Assembly: GCF_965204935.1 (NCBI RefSeq)
Contig: NZ_CBDBFO010000002.1
Length of the DNA stretch: 64,000 bases
Strand: one strand, 5' to 3'
From: Hoeflea_A sp965204935
GTDB taxonomy: Bacteria; Pseudomonadota; Alphaproteobacteria; Rhizobiales; Rhizobiaceae
Of this stretch, positions 33,233 through 42,569 are shown in pieces (positions within the stretch are counted from its first letter, which is position 1; each line of letters opens with the position of its first letter). Position numbers and translations under genes: made by a program. Under the pieces are notes generated by a model. The model had not been told where the DNA came from and did no database searches. It saw only the letters and a list, made by a program, of their open reading frames with translations.

Positions 33233-34612
33233 ATGACAGATTCCCTGACCAGAAAGCTTGCGCGGATCGTGGCCCGTCCGGTTGAGCCTGTCGTGCGGGA
33301 GCGCGCCGCTTTGCACGTGCTTGACTGGGTCGGCTGCGCGGTTGTTGGGGCGCGGGAGCCCGCCGGGCAGCTTGTGCTGAAGCATGCCGCCAGGGGGCCA
33401 TCAGGTCGCTACACCGTGGTGGGCGGACGGTCTGTCGGGACACCGGAACAATCCGCCTTCTGCAATGGCGGTCTCGGAAACATACTGGAAATGGACGACG
33501 TGCACCGTACGGCCATACTGCATCCCGGCCCCGTCGTCATCCCGGCGGCATTGGCTGCCGCGGAATCTTGCGGGGCCACGGCCGAAGTCTTTCTCAACGC
33601 GCTCGTCCGCGGCTACGAAGCCGATATCCGGATCGGCAGCGCGGTCGGTCCCGGACACTATGCCAACTGGCACAACACGTCGACCTGCGGCCTGTTCGGC
33701 GCGGCTGCTTCGGTCGGCAGCGTCCTTGGTCTGAATGAAGATCAGATGGTCTGGGCGCTCGGCAACGCCGGGACGCAGGCCTCAGGCCCGTGGCGTTGCC
33801 GCCACGAACCGGTGATGACGAAGCAACTTCACACGGCGCACGCCGCCCAGGCAGGATACAACGCCGCTGCACTCGCTGAACTGGGTTTCACCGGCCCGGA
33901 ATACATGCTTGAGGGCGAGCAGGGTTTCTTTCAGGCCATGTGCCCGGATCCGCTGCCCGAGCGGATCCTCGAAGATCCTGACGGGCCTTGGAAAGTGTGG
34001 GCGACAAGTTTCAAGCCATGGCCCGCCTGTCGCCACGCCCATGCCGCGATCGATGCGGCATTGGAAGCCCGTTCGCGAGAACAGTTCGATCCCGCCGAAA
34101 TCACCTCGGTTACCGTGCGCACCTACGGAGATGCGAAACGCTTCTGCGATCGCCTCGATCCGCAGTCGACGCTTGAAGCGAAATTCAGCCTCCAGCACGC
34201 TGTCGCGATCGTGTTGCTCGCCGGCGAGCCAAAACTCGCCGATTTCAGTACCGATGCGATCAGTCGAGCGGATGTGACGGCCCTGCGCGACCGCGTATCC
34301 GTTCAATTGGACAGTGTTTTCGACACAAGCTACCCGGCCCACTATGGCAGTGGCGTGGACGTCAAACTTTCAGATGGTCGCCAGATAACGGTAAATGTTC
34401 CGGACGCCCTGGGTGATCCTGAAAATCCACTTTCGGATGATCGCATCGTGCACAAGGCGCAACACCTGATGATGGCCGCGGGTCTGACGGAAACCGCCGC
34501 CAATTCAATGACGGATGCAACGCTGTCGCTTGCATCCGGCGGGAACCTCGCCCGGTTTTCCGCGCTTATCTCTGAAATCTCTCCCCAGCTTGATCAGGAC
34601 AAGACCGAGTGA
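33233..34612 (+). CDS. MmgE/PrpD family protein (2-methylcitrate dehydratase / cis-aconitate decarboxylase superfamily), copy 1
   Basis: The 459-residue protein has the usual length of the family and its features LDWVGCAVVGA, NGGLGNILEMDDVHRTA (residue about 85) and ATSFKPWPACRHAHAAIDA. The family includes PrpD, immune-responsive cis-aconitate decarboxylase and iminodisuccinate epimerase; all act on small di- or tricarboxylates. It opens a three-gene operon with a CoA ligase and an amidase and lies under operator site b. A second, distant copy is at 39889-41274. Confidence 0.9.
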   Translation: MTDSLTRKLARIVARPVEPVVRERAALHVLDWVGCAVVGAREPAGQLVLKHAARGPSGRYTVVGGRSVGTPEQSAFCNGGLGNILEMDDVHRTAILHPGPVVIPAALAAAESCGATAEVFLNALVRGYEADIRIGSAVGPGHYANWHNTSTCGLFGAAASVGSVLGLNEDQMVWALGNAGTQASGPWRCRHEPVMTKQLHTAHAAQAGYNAAALAELGFTGPEYMLEGEQGFFQAMCPDPLPERILEDPDGPWKVWATSFKPWPACRHAHAAIDAALEARSREQFDPAEITSVTVRTYGDAKRFCDRLDPQSTLEAKFSLQHAVAIVLLAGEPKLADFSTDAISRADVTALRDRVSVQLDSVFDTSYPAHYGSGVDVKLSDGRQITVNVPDALGDPENPLSDDRIVHKAQHLMMAAGLTETAANSMTDATLSLASGGNLARFSALISEISPQLDQDKTE

Positions 34613-35994
34613 CACAACCAAATTACTTCGATTCCCTGAACTACCCCGGCATCCTGGACGCATATCCGACAGGAGCGGCATTCCTGGACACGTATCGTGG
34701 CATGAGCCGCGATGAGCTCCATGCACGGCAGGATGCGCAGTTCCGCAAGGTTCTGAAGTTCGCGTGGCAGGTTCCTTTCTATCAACGCCTTTGGGGAGAC
34801 AAGGGCATTGAAGCCGGCGACATAGGATCGCTCGCCGACATTGCGAAGCTGCCGACCTATTCCAAGTCGGATCTCATGGCCTCCGTGGAGGCACACCCAC
34901 CCATCGGCGATTTTCACGGGCTGGATAGCTATGCGCAAGACGAACGTCCGTGCCTTATATTCCAGACGACGAGCGGCACGACGGGACGACCCCAACCGCT
35001 TCTCTTCGGGCCGAAAAGCCGGGAAGTCCAGTCGCTTCTGCTGGGCCGGCTTTATGCTTTGCAGGGCCTGAACCGGCGCGATGTGATCCACTCGGTTTAC
35101 GGACACGGCATGGTCAATGGTGGTCATTATGTACGCGAAACCATCAATCATTGGGTGGGCGCGCAATTGCTGACGGCCGGCACTGGCATTGAAACCAGAA
35201 GCGCCAACCAGGTCGCGCTCATGCAGGCTTTCCAGGTCACCGCCATTGTCGGCTTCGGCGATTTCATCAAGCGCCTGTCCGAAGTCGCACGGGAGGAAGG
35301 TCTCGAACCGGGCGTCGATATTCCGGTCAGGATCATCTCCGGGCATATGGGGGCGGAAAGCCGGGAATCCATGTCTGAGGCCTGGGGCGGCGCTGAAGTT
35401 TTTGACTGGTATGGCGTCGGAGACACCGGATGCATCGCCGGGGAAGGCCCGGACCAGACCGGGCTTCATATCATGGAGGATGCACAATATCTCGAGTTGC
35501 TGGATGTCGATACGGGGCAACCGGTTGAGACCGACGGCATGGGAGACATGGTTTGCACATGTCTCTTCAAGGACGATGTCTTCCCGATCATACGGTTCCA
35601 GACCCACGACGTCAGCCGCGAGGTGGCGGGAGAAAATCCGCTGGGACTGCCGTTCCGGCGTCTCGAAGGTTTCCTTGGCCGCAGCGACAATATGGTTAAA
35701 CTACGCGGCATCAACATCTATCCTCAGGGAATTGGAGCCCTGATTTCAGCGGCTTTTCCGGTGGCGACCGGTGAATATATCTGCCGCGTGACACGGTTGA
35801 GCGGAAGAGACGAGATGACGGTTTCGGTCGAAGTCACGGAGACAGATGGCAGCCTGAGGGATTCGATCGAAGCGCACCTGCGGACACGTCTCGGCGTCGG
35901 GATAGCTGTCGAACTTGTGGCACCCGGCGAGACGGCGGCAGAAAGCGGCATAGAGACACGCCAGAAACCGATACGGCTTATTGATGAACGGTGA
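34609..35994 (+). CDS. Phenylacetate-CoA ligase-like AMP-forming acyl-CoA synthetase
   Basis: The 461-residue adenylate-forming enzyme is of PaaK type. The nucleotide loop is QTTSGTTGRPQP (about 119-130) and later motifs are DWYGVGDTGCIAGE and GRSDNMVKLRGINIYPQ, with the C-terminal domain of the PaaK group. It would activate a carboxylic acid with ATP and CoA. The start is GTG at 34609, overlapping the MmgE/PrpD stop (GTGA). The acid is unknown; PaaK-like enzymes also accept small aromatic and aliphatic acids. Confidence 0.9.
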   Translation: MTQPNYFDSLNYPGILDAYPTGAAFLDTYRGMSRDELHARQDAQFRKVLKFAWQVPFYQRLWGDKGIEAGDIGSLADIAKLPTYSKSDLMASVEAHPPIGDFHGLDSYAQDERPCLIFQTTSGTTGRPQPLLFGPKSREVQSLLLGRLYALQGLNRRDVIHSVYGHGMVNGGHYVRETINHWVGAQLLTAGTGIETRSANQVALMQAFQVTAIVGFGDFIKRLSEVAREEGLEPGVDIPVRIISGHMGAESRESMSEAWGGAEVFDWYGVGDTGCIAGEGPDQTGLHIMEDAQYLELLDVDTGQPVETDGMGDMVCTCLFKDDVFPIIRFQTHDVSREVAGENPLGLPFRRLEGFLGRSDNMVKLRGINIYPQGIGALISAAFPVATGEYICRVTRLSGRDEMTVSVEVTETDGSLRDSIEAHLRTRLGVGIAVELVAPGETAAESGIETRQKPIRLIDER

Positions 35995-37303
35995 ACCGCA
36001 GACCAGCGCCGTAGAACGTGTCGAGTCGGCGATTGAAAAGATCCGGGCAGACAATGATCGGCTTTGCATCGTAACTGCGCTCGACACCGATGGGGCCATG
36101 CGGGCGGCATCCGAAAGTGATGCGCGCCACGCGGCGGGAGCGGCGCTTGGACCGCTGGATGGTCAGACGCTGGCGATCAAGGACAATATCGCCGTTGCCG
36201 ACATGCCATGGACCGCCGGGCTTGGCGCGTGGCGCGACCGGACTGCCGGCACCGAATCCCCCGTTGTCGCCCGATTGCGTGCGGCCGGAGCCATACCGCT
36301 TGCGATGGTCAACATGCACGAAGGCGCGCTAGGGGCAACCACCGACAATCCGCACTATGGACGTACGCGAAATCCGCTGGACCCGGAACGCACACCGGGC
36401 GGGTCCAGCGGCGGCTCCGCGGCAGCGATCGCGGCAGGATTTACGGATGTTGCCCTTGGCAGCGACACGATGGGATCGGTGCGCATACCGGCCGCCTACT
36501 GCGGATTGACCGGCCTGAAACCGACGCGTGGCCTGGTGCCCCGCACGGGGACGACACATCTTTCCCCGACACTTGACGCAATCGGGCCGCTGGCACGCGA
36601 TGTCGCGACGCTGCGGGAACTGATTTTGGTCATGGCCGGGCCGGACCGGGGCGACCCGCTTTCCGTCGGGTTGCCGCAGGATTGGCACTCACGAAGGCCG
36701 GATGCCGACCTTGCTCGACTGTGCATCGGTGTTCCGAAGCAAATCGGCGAAGTCGATTGCGAACCTCAAATTCTCGGCGGACTTGAGCAATCGAAATCCG
36801 GACTGGCACATCTGGGTTGCACGGTTGTTGATATTGACCTGGAAGGCTGGTCACCGGGTCATGCGCGGCGCGGCGGCCTGCTCGTTGCCGAGGCAGAAGG
36901 TGCGGTTGAGCTTGCCGAAGCGCTCGCACAACCCGGCCCGGAAGCGGTCAGTGATGAATTGCGCGCACTGATGGACTATGGCCGCGCGCTGACAAGTGAT
37001 CGTCTGACTGCCGGTTACATTCGCATCCAGCAAGCAGCGGCGGCAGCGGCGCGCGCATTTTCCGAGGTCGATGTGATCCTGATGCCAACGGCCCCCCAAC
37101 GCGCCTTTCCGCACGATGTGCCAGCGCCCGCGAACCAGGCTGATTTCACATCGCTCGCCAATTTCTATGGCGGTCCGGCCCTGGCTGTTCCGGTGCCCGC
37201 CGATGGCCTGCCCGCTTCGGTTCAACTGGTCGGCCGTCCCTTTGCCGAGCCCATGTTGATGACGCTGGGCGCCGACCTTCAGGCCTTGGTGGCAGCTAAT
37301 TGA
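35984..37303 (+). CDS. Amidase signature family protein
   Basis: The 439-residue amidase has the complete catalytic set: Lys66 in LAIKDNI, the Ser of TPGGSSGGSAAA (141-142) and the nucleophile Ser165 in GSDTMGSVRIPA. The motif normally reads GSDTGGS, so Met replaces the first of the paired glycines. It hydrolyses an amide to acid and ammonia, which could supply the acid for the upstream CoA ligase. ATG 35984 overlaps the ligase end by 11 bases. The gene is convergent with the crotonase gene, and the two coding ends overlap by eight bases. Confidence 0.9.
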   Translation: MNGEPQTSAVERVESAIEKIRADNDRLCIVTALDTDGAMRAASESDARHAAGAALGPLDGQTLAIKDNIAVADMPWTAGLGAWRDRTAGTESPVVARLRAAGAIPLAMVNMHEGALGATTDNPHYGRTRNPLDPERTPGGSSGGSAAAIAAGFTDVALGSDTMGSVRIPAAYCGLTGLKPTRGLVPRTGTTHLSPTLDAIGPLARDVATLRELILVMAGPDRGDPLSVGLPQDWHSRRPDADLARLCIGVPKQIGEVDCEPQILGGLEQSKSGLAHLGCTVVDIDLEGWSPGHARRGGLLVAEAEGAVELAEALAQPGPEAVSDELRALMDYGRALTSDRLTAGYIRIQQAAAAAARAFSEVDVILMPTAPQRAFPHDVPAPANQADFTSLANFYGGPALAVPVPADGLPASVQLVGRPFAEPMLMTLGADLQALVAAN

Positions 37304-38090
37304 AGTCGGGTTTTCGCTTTTCAATGAAAGCGGCACAGCCTTCCGCAAAATCCGCACCGGAGAAGGTCTCCTCAAAGGCGGATCTCAACGCGGCATCGGC
37401 GGTATCGGCACCCGACGCGACGGCGTCGACAGTCTTTTTTGCCACCTCTATGGAAACCTTCGAAACCTTGCAAAGCGATGCCGCATATTCTTCGACTGTG
37501 GCGCCCAGTTCCGCTTGCGGTACCACGAAGTCGATCAGGTGCATGTTCAGTGCCTCCGCGCTCGACAGGACTCGGCCCGAAAACAGAATATCCTTGGCAC
37601 CGGATGTTCCAACGAGCGAAACCAAACGACGCGTGCCTTCAAAGGAATAGGCAAGGCCCAGCTTCGCCGGCGTTATTGCGAAGCGCGACGTGTCATCGGC
37701 AAACCGCAAGTCGCAATGCAGCGCAAGTCCGCAGCCGCCTCCAAAGCAGGCGCCGCGAATTTCGGCTATGACCGGAATGCGCATATTTTCTATCGCCGCC
37801 TGCGCCTCGCGCACCGCCGCATTGTACCGCCGTGTCGAATCGAGATCGGCATAGGTTGCGGGAAACTCCTTGATATCAGCGCCCGCGCTGAACGCCTGAT
37901 CGCCCTCGCCGGAAATGATCAGAACGCGTATCGCATCGTCTTGCGACAATTGCGACGCGATGTCAGGAAGCGCAGACCACATGGCAAAAGTCAGAGCGTT
38001 GCGCGCATTTGGTCGCGCCAGCGTCAGTCGCGCAACCGAACCCGATCGCGACAGCCGCAACCCGCCATCTGCAAGGATTTCTTCACTCAT
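37296..38090 (-). CDS. Crotonase-family protein (enoyl-CoA hydratase/isomerase-like) lacking both usual catalytic Glu
   Basis: The 264-residue crotonase has the CoA/oxyanion features FSAGADIKEF and IRGACFGGGCGLAL. In classical hydratases a Glu follows GGG-C (GGGCE) and another follows the next Pro (PE). Here these read GGGCGLAL and TPAKLGL, i.e. Gly and Ala, so simple hydration is unlikely; isomerase, decarboxylase or C-C cleaving activity is more plausible. It lies nine bases after the acyl-CoA dehydrogenase gene, the last of a three-gene minus-strand operon under operator site c. Confidence 0.85.
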   Translation of the reverse strand: MSEEILADGGLRLSRSGSVARLTLARPNARNALTFAMWSALPDIASQLSQDDAIRVLIISGEGDQAFSAGADIKEFPATYADLDSTRRYNAAVREAQAAIENMRIPVIAEIRGACFGGGCGLALHCDLRFADDTSRFAITPAKLGLAYSFEGTRRLVSLVGTSGAKDILFSGRVLSSAEALNMHLIDFVVPQAELGATVEEYAASLCKVSKVSIEVAKKTVDAVASGADTADAALRSAFEETFSGADFAEGCAAFIEKRKPDFN

Positions 38091-38099
38091 ACGCGCCCC

Positions 38100-39272
38100 T
38101 TAAACGGGATTACGCTCAACCAGTTGCTGGGCTATGATAATACGCTGGATCTCGTTCGTGCCTTCGCCGATGCACATGAGCGGCGCATCCCGGAAATACC
38201 GTTCAATGTGATACTCCTTGGAATAACCGTAGCCGCCATGGATGCGCATCGCCTCGAGCGAGTTTTCCACCGCGGTCTCCGATGCAAAGTATTTCGCCAT
38301 TCCAGCTTCCATATCGCAACGTTGACCGCTGTCATAGGCTCTGGCGGCATCATAGGTCAGCAAACGCGAGGCTTGCAGTTTCGTCGCCATTTCGCCGAGC
38401 TTGAGCTGGATTGCCTGATGTTGGGCTATCGGCTTGCCGAAGGTCTTTCGTGTCTGGGCATAGGCAACGCTGTCCTGGAGGGCTGCGGCAGCAAGACCGC
38501 AGCCACGCGCGGCGATGTTGATACGGCCCAACTCAAGCCCGCCGAGGGCCGCCTGCATGCCTTTGCCTTCCTCCATGCCCAGCAGCCGGTCGGCAGGGAT
38601 ACGGTAATTGTCAAATACGAGTTCGGCACTGTCGATGCCCTTGTAGCCGAGTTTTTCCAGCTTTTTCGATGCCGTGAATCCCTCTCCCTTTTCGGCAATG
38701 AACATGGACATGCCCTTGTGCCTCGGTTCGGCATCGGGATCCGTTTTTACCAGCAAGGCAAAGCACGATCCTTCGATTCCGTTCGATATCCAGGTCTTGG
38801 TGCCATTGATGACGTAGTGATCGCCATCGCGGACCGCGCGTGTACGGATCGCCTGAAGGTCGGTGCCGGCGTCGGGTTCCGTCAAGGCCAGACCGCCCCG
38901 CAGCTCGCCCGTTGCAAAACGCGGCAGGAGATCCGCTTTCTGACCCTGGGTGCCAACTCTGCTCACGCAGGCCGACATGATCAGATGGCTGTTGATGATC
39001 CCGGTCAGGGACATCCACACAGATGCGATGCGTTCGACGATTTTGGCGTAGGTCGTGGCCGACAAACCAAGGCCGCCATATTCTTCCGGGATCGTCGCGC
39101 CGAACAGACCAAGCTCCTTCATCTGTTCAACCATCTCGTTGGGATACTGGTCCGCGTGATCGAACTTCAAAACGTGCGGACGCACATCCCGATCAAGCCA
39201 CTTGTCGATGGCTTCCAGGATCATCGCCTCTTGTTCGCTGTTCTCGCCAACATCGGTGACGTGTGTGCTCAT
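38100..39272 (-). CDS. Acyl-CoA dehydrogenase
   Basis: The 390-residue FAD enzyme has the family signatures GLALTEPDAGTDL (FAD/substrate region), GYKGIDSAELVFDNYRIP and the C-terminal QRIIIAQQL. The catalytic base is the Glu in CIGEGTNEIQR, near residue 373. It oxidises an acyl-CoA to the 2-enoyl-CoA and passes electrons to ETF. It lies between MaoC and crotonase genes, giving a CoA-ester oxidation/hydration module. Short or branched acyl-CoA is likely, but the chain cannot be read from the sequence. Confidence 0.94.
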   Translation of the reverse strand: MSTHVTDVGENSEQEAMILEAIDKWLDRDVRPHVLKFDHADQYPNEMVEQMKELGLFGATIPEEYGGLGLSATTYAKIVERIASVWMSLTGIINSHLIMSACVSRVGTQGQKADLLPRFATGELRGGLALTEPDAGTDLQAIRTRAVRDGDHYVINGTKTWISNGIEGSCFALLVKTDPDAEPRHKGMSMFIAEKGEGFTASKKLEKLGYKGIDSAELVFDNYRIPADRLLGMEEGKGMQAALGGLELGRINIAARGCGLAAAALQDSVAYAQTRKTFGKPIAQHQAIQLKLGEMATKLQASRLLTYDAARAYDSGQRCDMEAGMAKYFASETAVENSLEAMRIHGGYGYSKEYHIERYFRDAPLMCIGEGTNEIQRIIIAQQLVERNPV

Positions 39273-39293
39273 GTTCGCCTCCTCGCCCGCACT

Positions 39294-39812
39294 TCAGTAG
39301 CCGGCTCTTTCCTCGTTCTCGAAACCGCGTTTTGCAATCAGCATGGTGCGTTCGAATTCGCACACCATCACCTTTTCCTGATTGAATCCCCGCGTTTGAA
39401 CGGACACCAGACCCGCATTGGGGCGTGACTTGCTTTCCCGCTTGGAAAGAACCTCGCTTTCCGCCGAGAGCGTGTCGCCGGCAAACAGCGGATGGGTCAT
39501 CTTGATGTTTGTCCATCCCATGTTGGCGATCGCCTTCTGGCTGACATCGGTCACGCTCATGCCGACCATGATCGCGACCGTCAAAGGCGAGCAGATTATG
39601 CAGCGGCCGAACTCGCTCTCCTTGGCGTATTCGCTGTCGAAGTGCATCGGATGCGTGTTCATCGTCAGCAGGGTGAACCACGTATTGTCCGTTTCGGTGA
39701 TTGTGCGGTTCGGTCGATGCTCATAGATATCGCCGACGTTAAAATCTTCGTAGTACCGCCCAAACCGTTCTCGATAACGGTTTTCGCCGACTTTCTGCGT
39801 GTAACCGACCAT
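39294..39812 (-). CDS. MaoC-like hydratase (mesaconyl/itaconyl-CoA hydratase-like)
   Basis: The 172-residue hot-dog protein has the motif MNTHPMHFDSEYAKES. The catalytic Asp-His pair of R-hydratases (DxNPxH) appears as NTHPMH, a variant I associate with mesaconyl-CoA and itaconyl-CoA hydratase-like proteins. FAGDTLSAESEVL is the usual downstream pattern. It leads the MaoC / acyl-CoA dehydrogenase / crotonase operon, with its promoter overlapping the 3' end of the second MmgE/PrpD gene. GGAGGAG lies upstream of ATG 39812. Confidence 0.85.
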   Translation of the reverse strand: MVGYTQKVGENRYRERFGRYYEDFNVGDIYEHRPNRTITETDNTWFTLLTMNTHPMHFDSEYAKESEFGRCIICSPLTVAIMVGMSVTDVSQKAIANMGWTNIKMTHPLFAGDTLSAESEVLSKRESKSRPNAGLVSVQTRGFNQEKVMVCEFERTMLIAKRGFENEERAGY

Positions 39813-39869
39813 ACTGCGGAATTCTCCTCCAACTCTCAGCCGCCTGAACCGCTTTGCAACTGCAAACTA

Positions 39870-39909
39870 ACTTGTCCGGACAAATATGCTACTGACCAGC
39901 AAGCGTCAA
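39870..39909 (-). promoter_or_regulatory. Promoter with GntR-type operator (site c), MaoC operon
   Basis: On the minus strand: TTGACG (39909-39904), 17-base spacer, TATTTG (39886-39881), and palindrome ACTTGTCCGGACAAAT (39870-39885 on the plus strand) over the -10/start region. The -35 lies inside the last codons of the MmgE/PrpD copy 2 gene. Confidence 0.85.
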
Positions 39910-41274
39910 CCTTGCCAGCCCGGCAACGTCGTCCATGGCTTCGATCTTTTCGACGGCATCGGCGATTGCCGCGCCCTGTGAAACACCCAGTGGCTTTATC
40001 GCATGCGTCAGGCAACGATCGAACTTGGCCCTGTTCTGTACCGCGGTCAGCGCCGCTTCCGGATGTCCGATGACATTTTGCAAATGAATTTCGTGGGAAC
40101 GCCCGTCGGACATTCGAAAAACAAACCGCAGCGGGCAAAGTGCATTTTGGTCCGGGTTGTCGTCCAGATGCAGATCCACCTTTGCCGCGTGGGCGTGTAT
40201 AGCCGGATCGGACAAGGTCTCCCGGCCGCGAAACTCGGCCAGGTCAACCTGTCCCCGCGCCATCCAGGCGCCCGCCACATAGGCAAGACAAAGCTTGGCA
40301 TAGTTCGGTTCCGGATGCGGCACGTCCTGCCGACCGACCAGACGATAGACGAGCGGCGGAACGTAACCGGTTATCGCCACGATGTCGTCGGAACTGACGC
40401 CATGTTCTTCGGTGACTTTCTGCAAGGCATCGATCACGCCGTGAGTCAGTCGTCCGCTCGGGAATGGCTTGTGCGACAGTTGCGATATCTGCCACTCAGC
40501 GCCCATCAGTTCCCATATCAGATCGAGGTCGTATTGGTTGTCCTCGAACATTGCGAAGTAGCCGTACTGGCCATCAAAGATGTCATGCGGACCGCGGAAA
40601 CCGGCCTTGGCGAGTTCCAGCGCGACAAGGGCGCCCCTCGCATTGAAACCGATCTGTAGCCCCAGCAGAGGCGAGCCTTCCAGATGCGGTTGAAGCGTTC
40701 CGCAGGTCTGGCCGTACATTGCACCGAGCGCGTTTTTGATGCCCGCATGGTCGAGACCCTCAAGGCGCGCGATCGCCGCGGTTGCGCCAAGACCGCCCGC
40801 TGTCGCGGGACGGAAGAAACGGATTGGACCGGTTGCCGCGATGCCCATGAAGGTCGCAATGTCGACGCCGATCGCCAACGCAAGCAGGAACTCCTCGCCG
40901 TTTACGGGCCTCTGCTGAGCGGATCTGCGTTCACTGTAGGCGATCAGCGTACTGAGAACGGTGGCCATCGGGTGAACGACAGCGCCCTCATGGACACAAT
41001 CAAACTCGAGGCAATGGATCTGATACGCATTGACGACCGCTGCTGCTTGCGCATTGAGCCTTTCGCCGGTGACCCAAACAGCCGCCTCGTCGCCCTGCCC
41101 CCATGTACGGACCGTATCGATCAGCTCCGAAACGTGCTCACCCCTCGAACCTGCTATCCCGGCTCCCAATGTGTCCAGCAGGAAAGTCTTTGCTTTCTCG
41201 ACATCACCGGGGCCGAGATCTGCAAACCTTGCGCCGGCGATGTGATCGACCAAACGGTTCGTCGTCTCGATCAT
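39889..41274 (-). CDS. MmgE/PrpD family protein, copy 2
   Basis: The 461-residue protein has family features HCLEFDCVHEGAVVHPMATVLS, AIGVDIATFMG and SQLSHKPFPSGRLTHGVIDAL. It differs greatly from copy 1 at 33233, so the two probably act on different carboxylates. ATG 41274 has AAGGGA before it. It lies 90 bases after the deacetylase gene, with no operator in that gap, so read-through from operator site d is likely. Confidence 0.9.
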   Translation of the reverse strand: MIETTNRLVDHIAGARFADLGPGDVEKAKTFLLDTLGAGIAGSRGEHVSELIDTVRTWGQGDEAAVWVTGERLNAQAAAVVNAYQIHCLEFDCVHEGAVVHPMATVLSTLIAYSERRSAQQRPVNGEEFLLALAIGVDIATFMGIAATGPIRFFRPATAGGLGATAAIARLEGLDHAGIKNALGAMYGQTCGTLQPHLEGSPLLGLQIGFNARGALVALELAKAGFRGPHDIFDGQYGYFAMFEDNQYDLDLIWELMGAEWQISQLSHKPFPSGRLTHGVIDALQKVTEEHGVSSDDIVAITGYVPPLVYRLVGRQDVPHPEPNYAKLCLAYVAGAWMARGQVDLAEFRGRETLSDPAIHAHAAKVDLHLDDNPDQNALCPLRFVFRMSDGRSHEIHLQNVIGHPEAALTAVQNRAKFDRCLTHAIKPLGVSQGAAIADAVEKIEAMDDVAGLARLTLAGQ

Positions 41275-41363
41275 TCAATATAATCCCTTGATATTTATAA
41301 TTCCTCGGATCGAATTGGGCTGGCAACCTTTTCCTTGCATTGCGGGAAAACGCACCGGGCACT

Positions 41364-42242
41364 TTAACCTACCCACGGGCAGCATTCGGCAAACCGTTCG
41401 GCAATCTGCTTGCGCGTGGTGATCCACACGTCCTCATGTCCGGAGACGTGGTCAAGGAAAGCCTTCAAGGCCCAAATGCGCCCCGGACGCCCGATGATCC
41501 GCAAATGCAGGCCGAGCGACATGATCCGAGGGCCTTCTTCTGCGGCCTCCGCACGCAACCAATCAAATGTCCGGCAGGCATAATCAAGCCAGTCGCCAGG
41601 TGTCATGGCCGGCGCAACCCACATTTTCATGTCGTTGGTGTCCAGCGCATAGGGCACACAGACCAGCGGACGGACGCTGCCGTCTGAAAGGGTGACCGGC
41701 TCCCAAAACGGCACGTCTCGCGAGTAGTCGTCCATGTGGTACAGGAATCCGGCCTCGGACAGGAGACGCCGCGTGTTTTCGGTGTGAAGATAGCGGCTCA
41801 GCCACCCCGCCGGAGCATGACCGGTGGTTCTTTGGAAACTCTCGACAGCCTTGGCAATCGTGTCGCGCTCACGATCCTCCTTCATGGAAAATGTGTGCGT
41901 CCAGCGCCAGCCATGAGAGCAGATCTCATGCCCCTGGCTGACCATCAACTCAGTCAGTTCAGGGGCCCGCTCAAGTGCCAACGCTGCGGCCGTGATTGTC
42001 GCGGCCACATCATATTCTCCGAGAAGTTTAAAGATGCGTGGTCCGCCAGCCACGATGCCGTAACGATAATTGCTTTCATTCCCGTAATTTCGGATCGGCA
42101 AGTTGAGCGCGATCCCCAATTCATCCACCGGTTCCGGCTTCTTGTCGCCATCCGCGATGGTCATCTCGGAGCCTTCCTCGACATTGACAACAATGGAAAG
42201 TGCCAGTGTCCTGCCGTCCGGCCAAGTCAGAGTTCCGCTCAT
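41364..42242 (-). CDS. Polysaccharide deacetylase-family protein, PuuE/allantoinase-like
   Basis: The 292-residue NodB-fold protein resembles the PuuE-type 'cofactor-independent' allantoinase group: SIVVNVEEGSE near residue 20, RYGIVAGGPRIFKLL, GHEICSHGWRWTH with a His-x4-His-like pair, and LGLHLRIIGRPGRI. These enzymes act on amide or ring C-N bonds rather than on polysaccharides. ATG 42242 with a GAAGG site is preferred to the in-frame TTG six bases earlier. It lies directly behind operator site d. Confidence 0.85.
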   Translation of the reverse strand: MSGTLTWPDGRTLALSIVVNVEEGSEMTIADGDKKPEPVDELGIALNLPIRNYGNESNYRYGIVAGGPRIFKLLGEYDVAATITAAALALERAPELTELMVSQGHEICSHGWRWTHTFSMKEDRERDTIAKAVESFQRTTGHAPAGWLSRYLHTENTRRLLSEAGFLYHMDDYSRDVPFWEPVTLSDGSVRPLVCVPYALDTNDMKMWVAPAMTPGDWLDYACRTFDWLRAEAAEEGPRIMSLGLHLRIIGRPGRIWALKAFLDHVSGHEDVWITTRKQIAERFAECCPWVG

Positions 42243-42335
42243 ATGCAAGTACCTTCAGTCTCTTTGGGTTCACCCATCACACGGCTTTCCTCCGATGATC
42301 ATAGTGCCGGACCAATCAACACAGATAGATGGAAA

Positions 42336-42378
42336 ATTTGTCCGGACAAATCAAAGAACGTGAACCGGCCCTTGTCAA
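42336..42378 (-). promoter_or_regulatory. Promoter with GntR-type operator (site d), deacetylase gene
   Basis: On the minus strand: TTGACA (42378-42373), 17-base spacer, TTTGAT (about 42355-42350), then the perfect 16-bp palindrome ATTTGTCCGGACAAAT (42336-42351). Confidence 0.85.
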
Positions 42379-42454
42379 CCTCGGACAAAGTTACGCAGCG
42401 AATATTTTTCATCTCTTGCCTGCATTCAAATGCGCGCCCTAATTGCAAGAGGGC

Positions 42455-42495
42455 TTGACTTTGCCGATTAGATTCCGTCATTTGTCCAGACAAAT
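42455..42495 (+). promoter_or_regulatory. Promoter with GntR-type operator (site e), CitE/CoA-transferase operon
   Basis: TTGACT (42455-42460), 17-base spacer, TCATTT (42478-42483), then ATTTGTCCAGACAAAT (42480-42495), the only copy with a change in the central CG step. Confidence 0.82.
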
Positions 42496-42569
42496 TTCCC
42501 GTCGTGTAAACACCACGGACAGAACAGAGGCCGGCTCATGAAATTCTCCCGAAGGGGAATGATCTGCTG

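Larger units (their letters stand above)
42243..42569. other. Divergent intergenic region with two operators
   Basis: These 327 bases between the deacetylase and CitE-like genes hold no gene. Two operator palindromes lie 144 bases apart, centre to centre: site d (42336-42351) for the minus strand and site e (42480-42495) for the plus strand, each with its own -35/-10. A half-site-like CGGACAAAG at 42383-42391 lies between them. An imperfect hairpin (TTCTCCC/GGGGAA at about 42543-42559) covers the ribosome site of the CitE-like gene. Confidence 0.8.

Noticed and set aside
37515..39428. 637-codon plus-strand open frame across the crotonase, acyl-CoA dehydrogenase and MaoC genes
   Set aside because: It is antisense to three genes with clear catalytic motifs and no gap, and has no recognisable domain or ribosome site.
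41275..41363. Possible eighth operator before MmgE/PrpD copy 2
   Set aside because: No TGTCC-GGACA palindrome is present; the AT-rich stretch there contains only a ribosome site.
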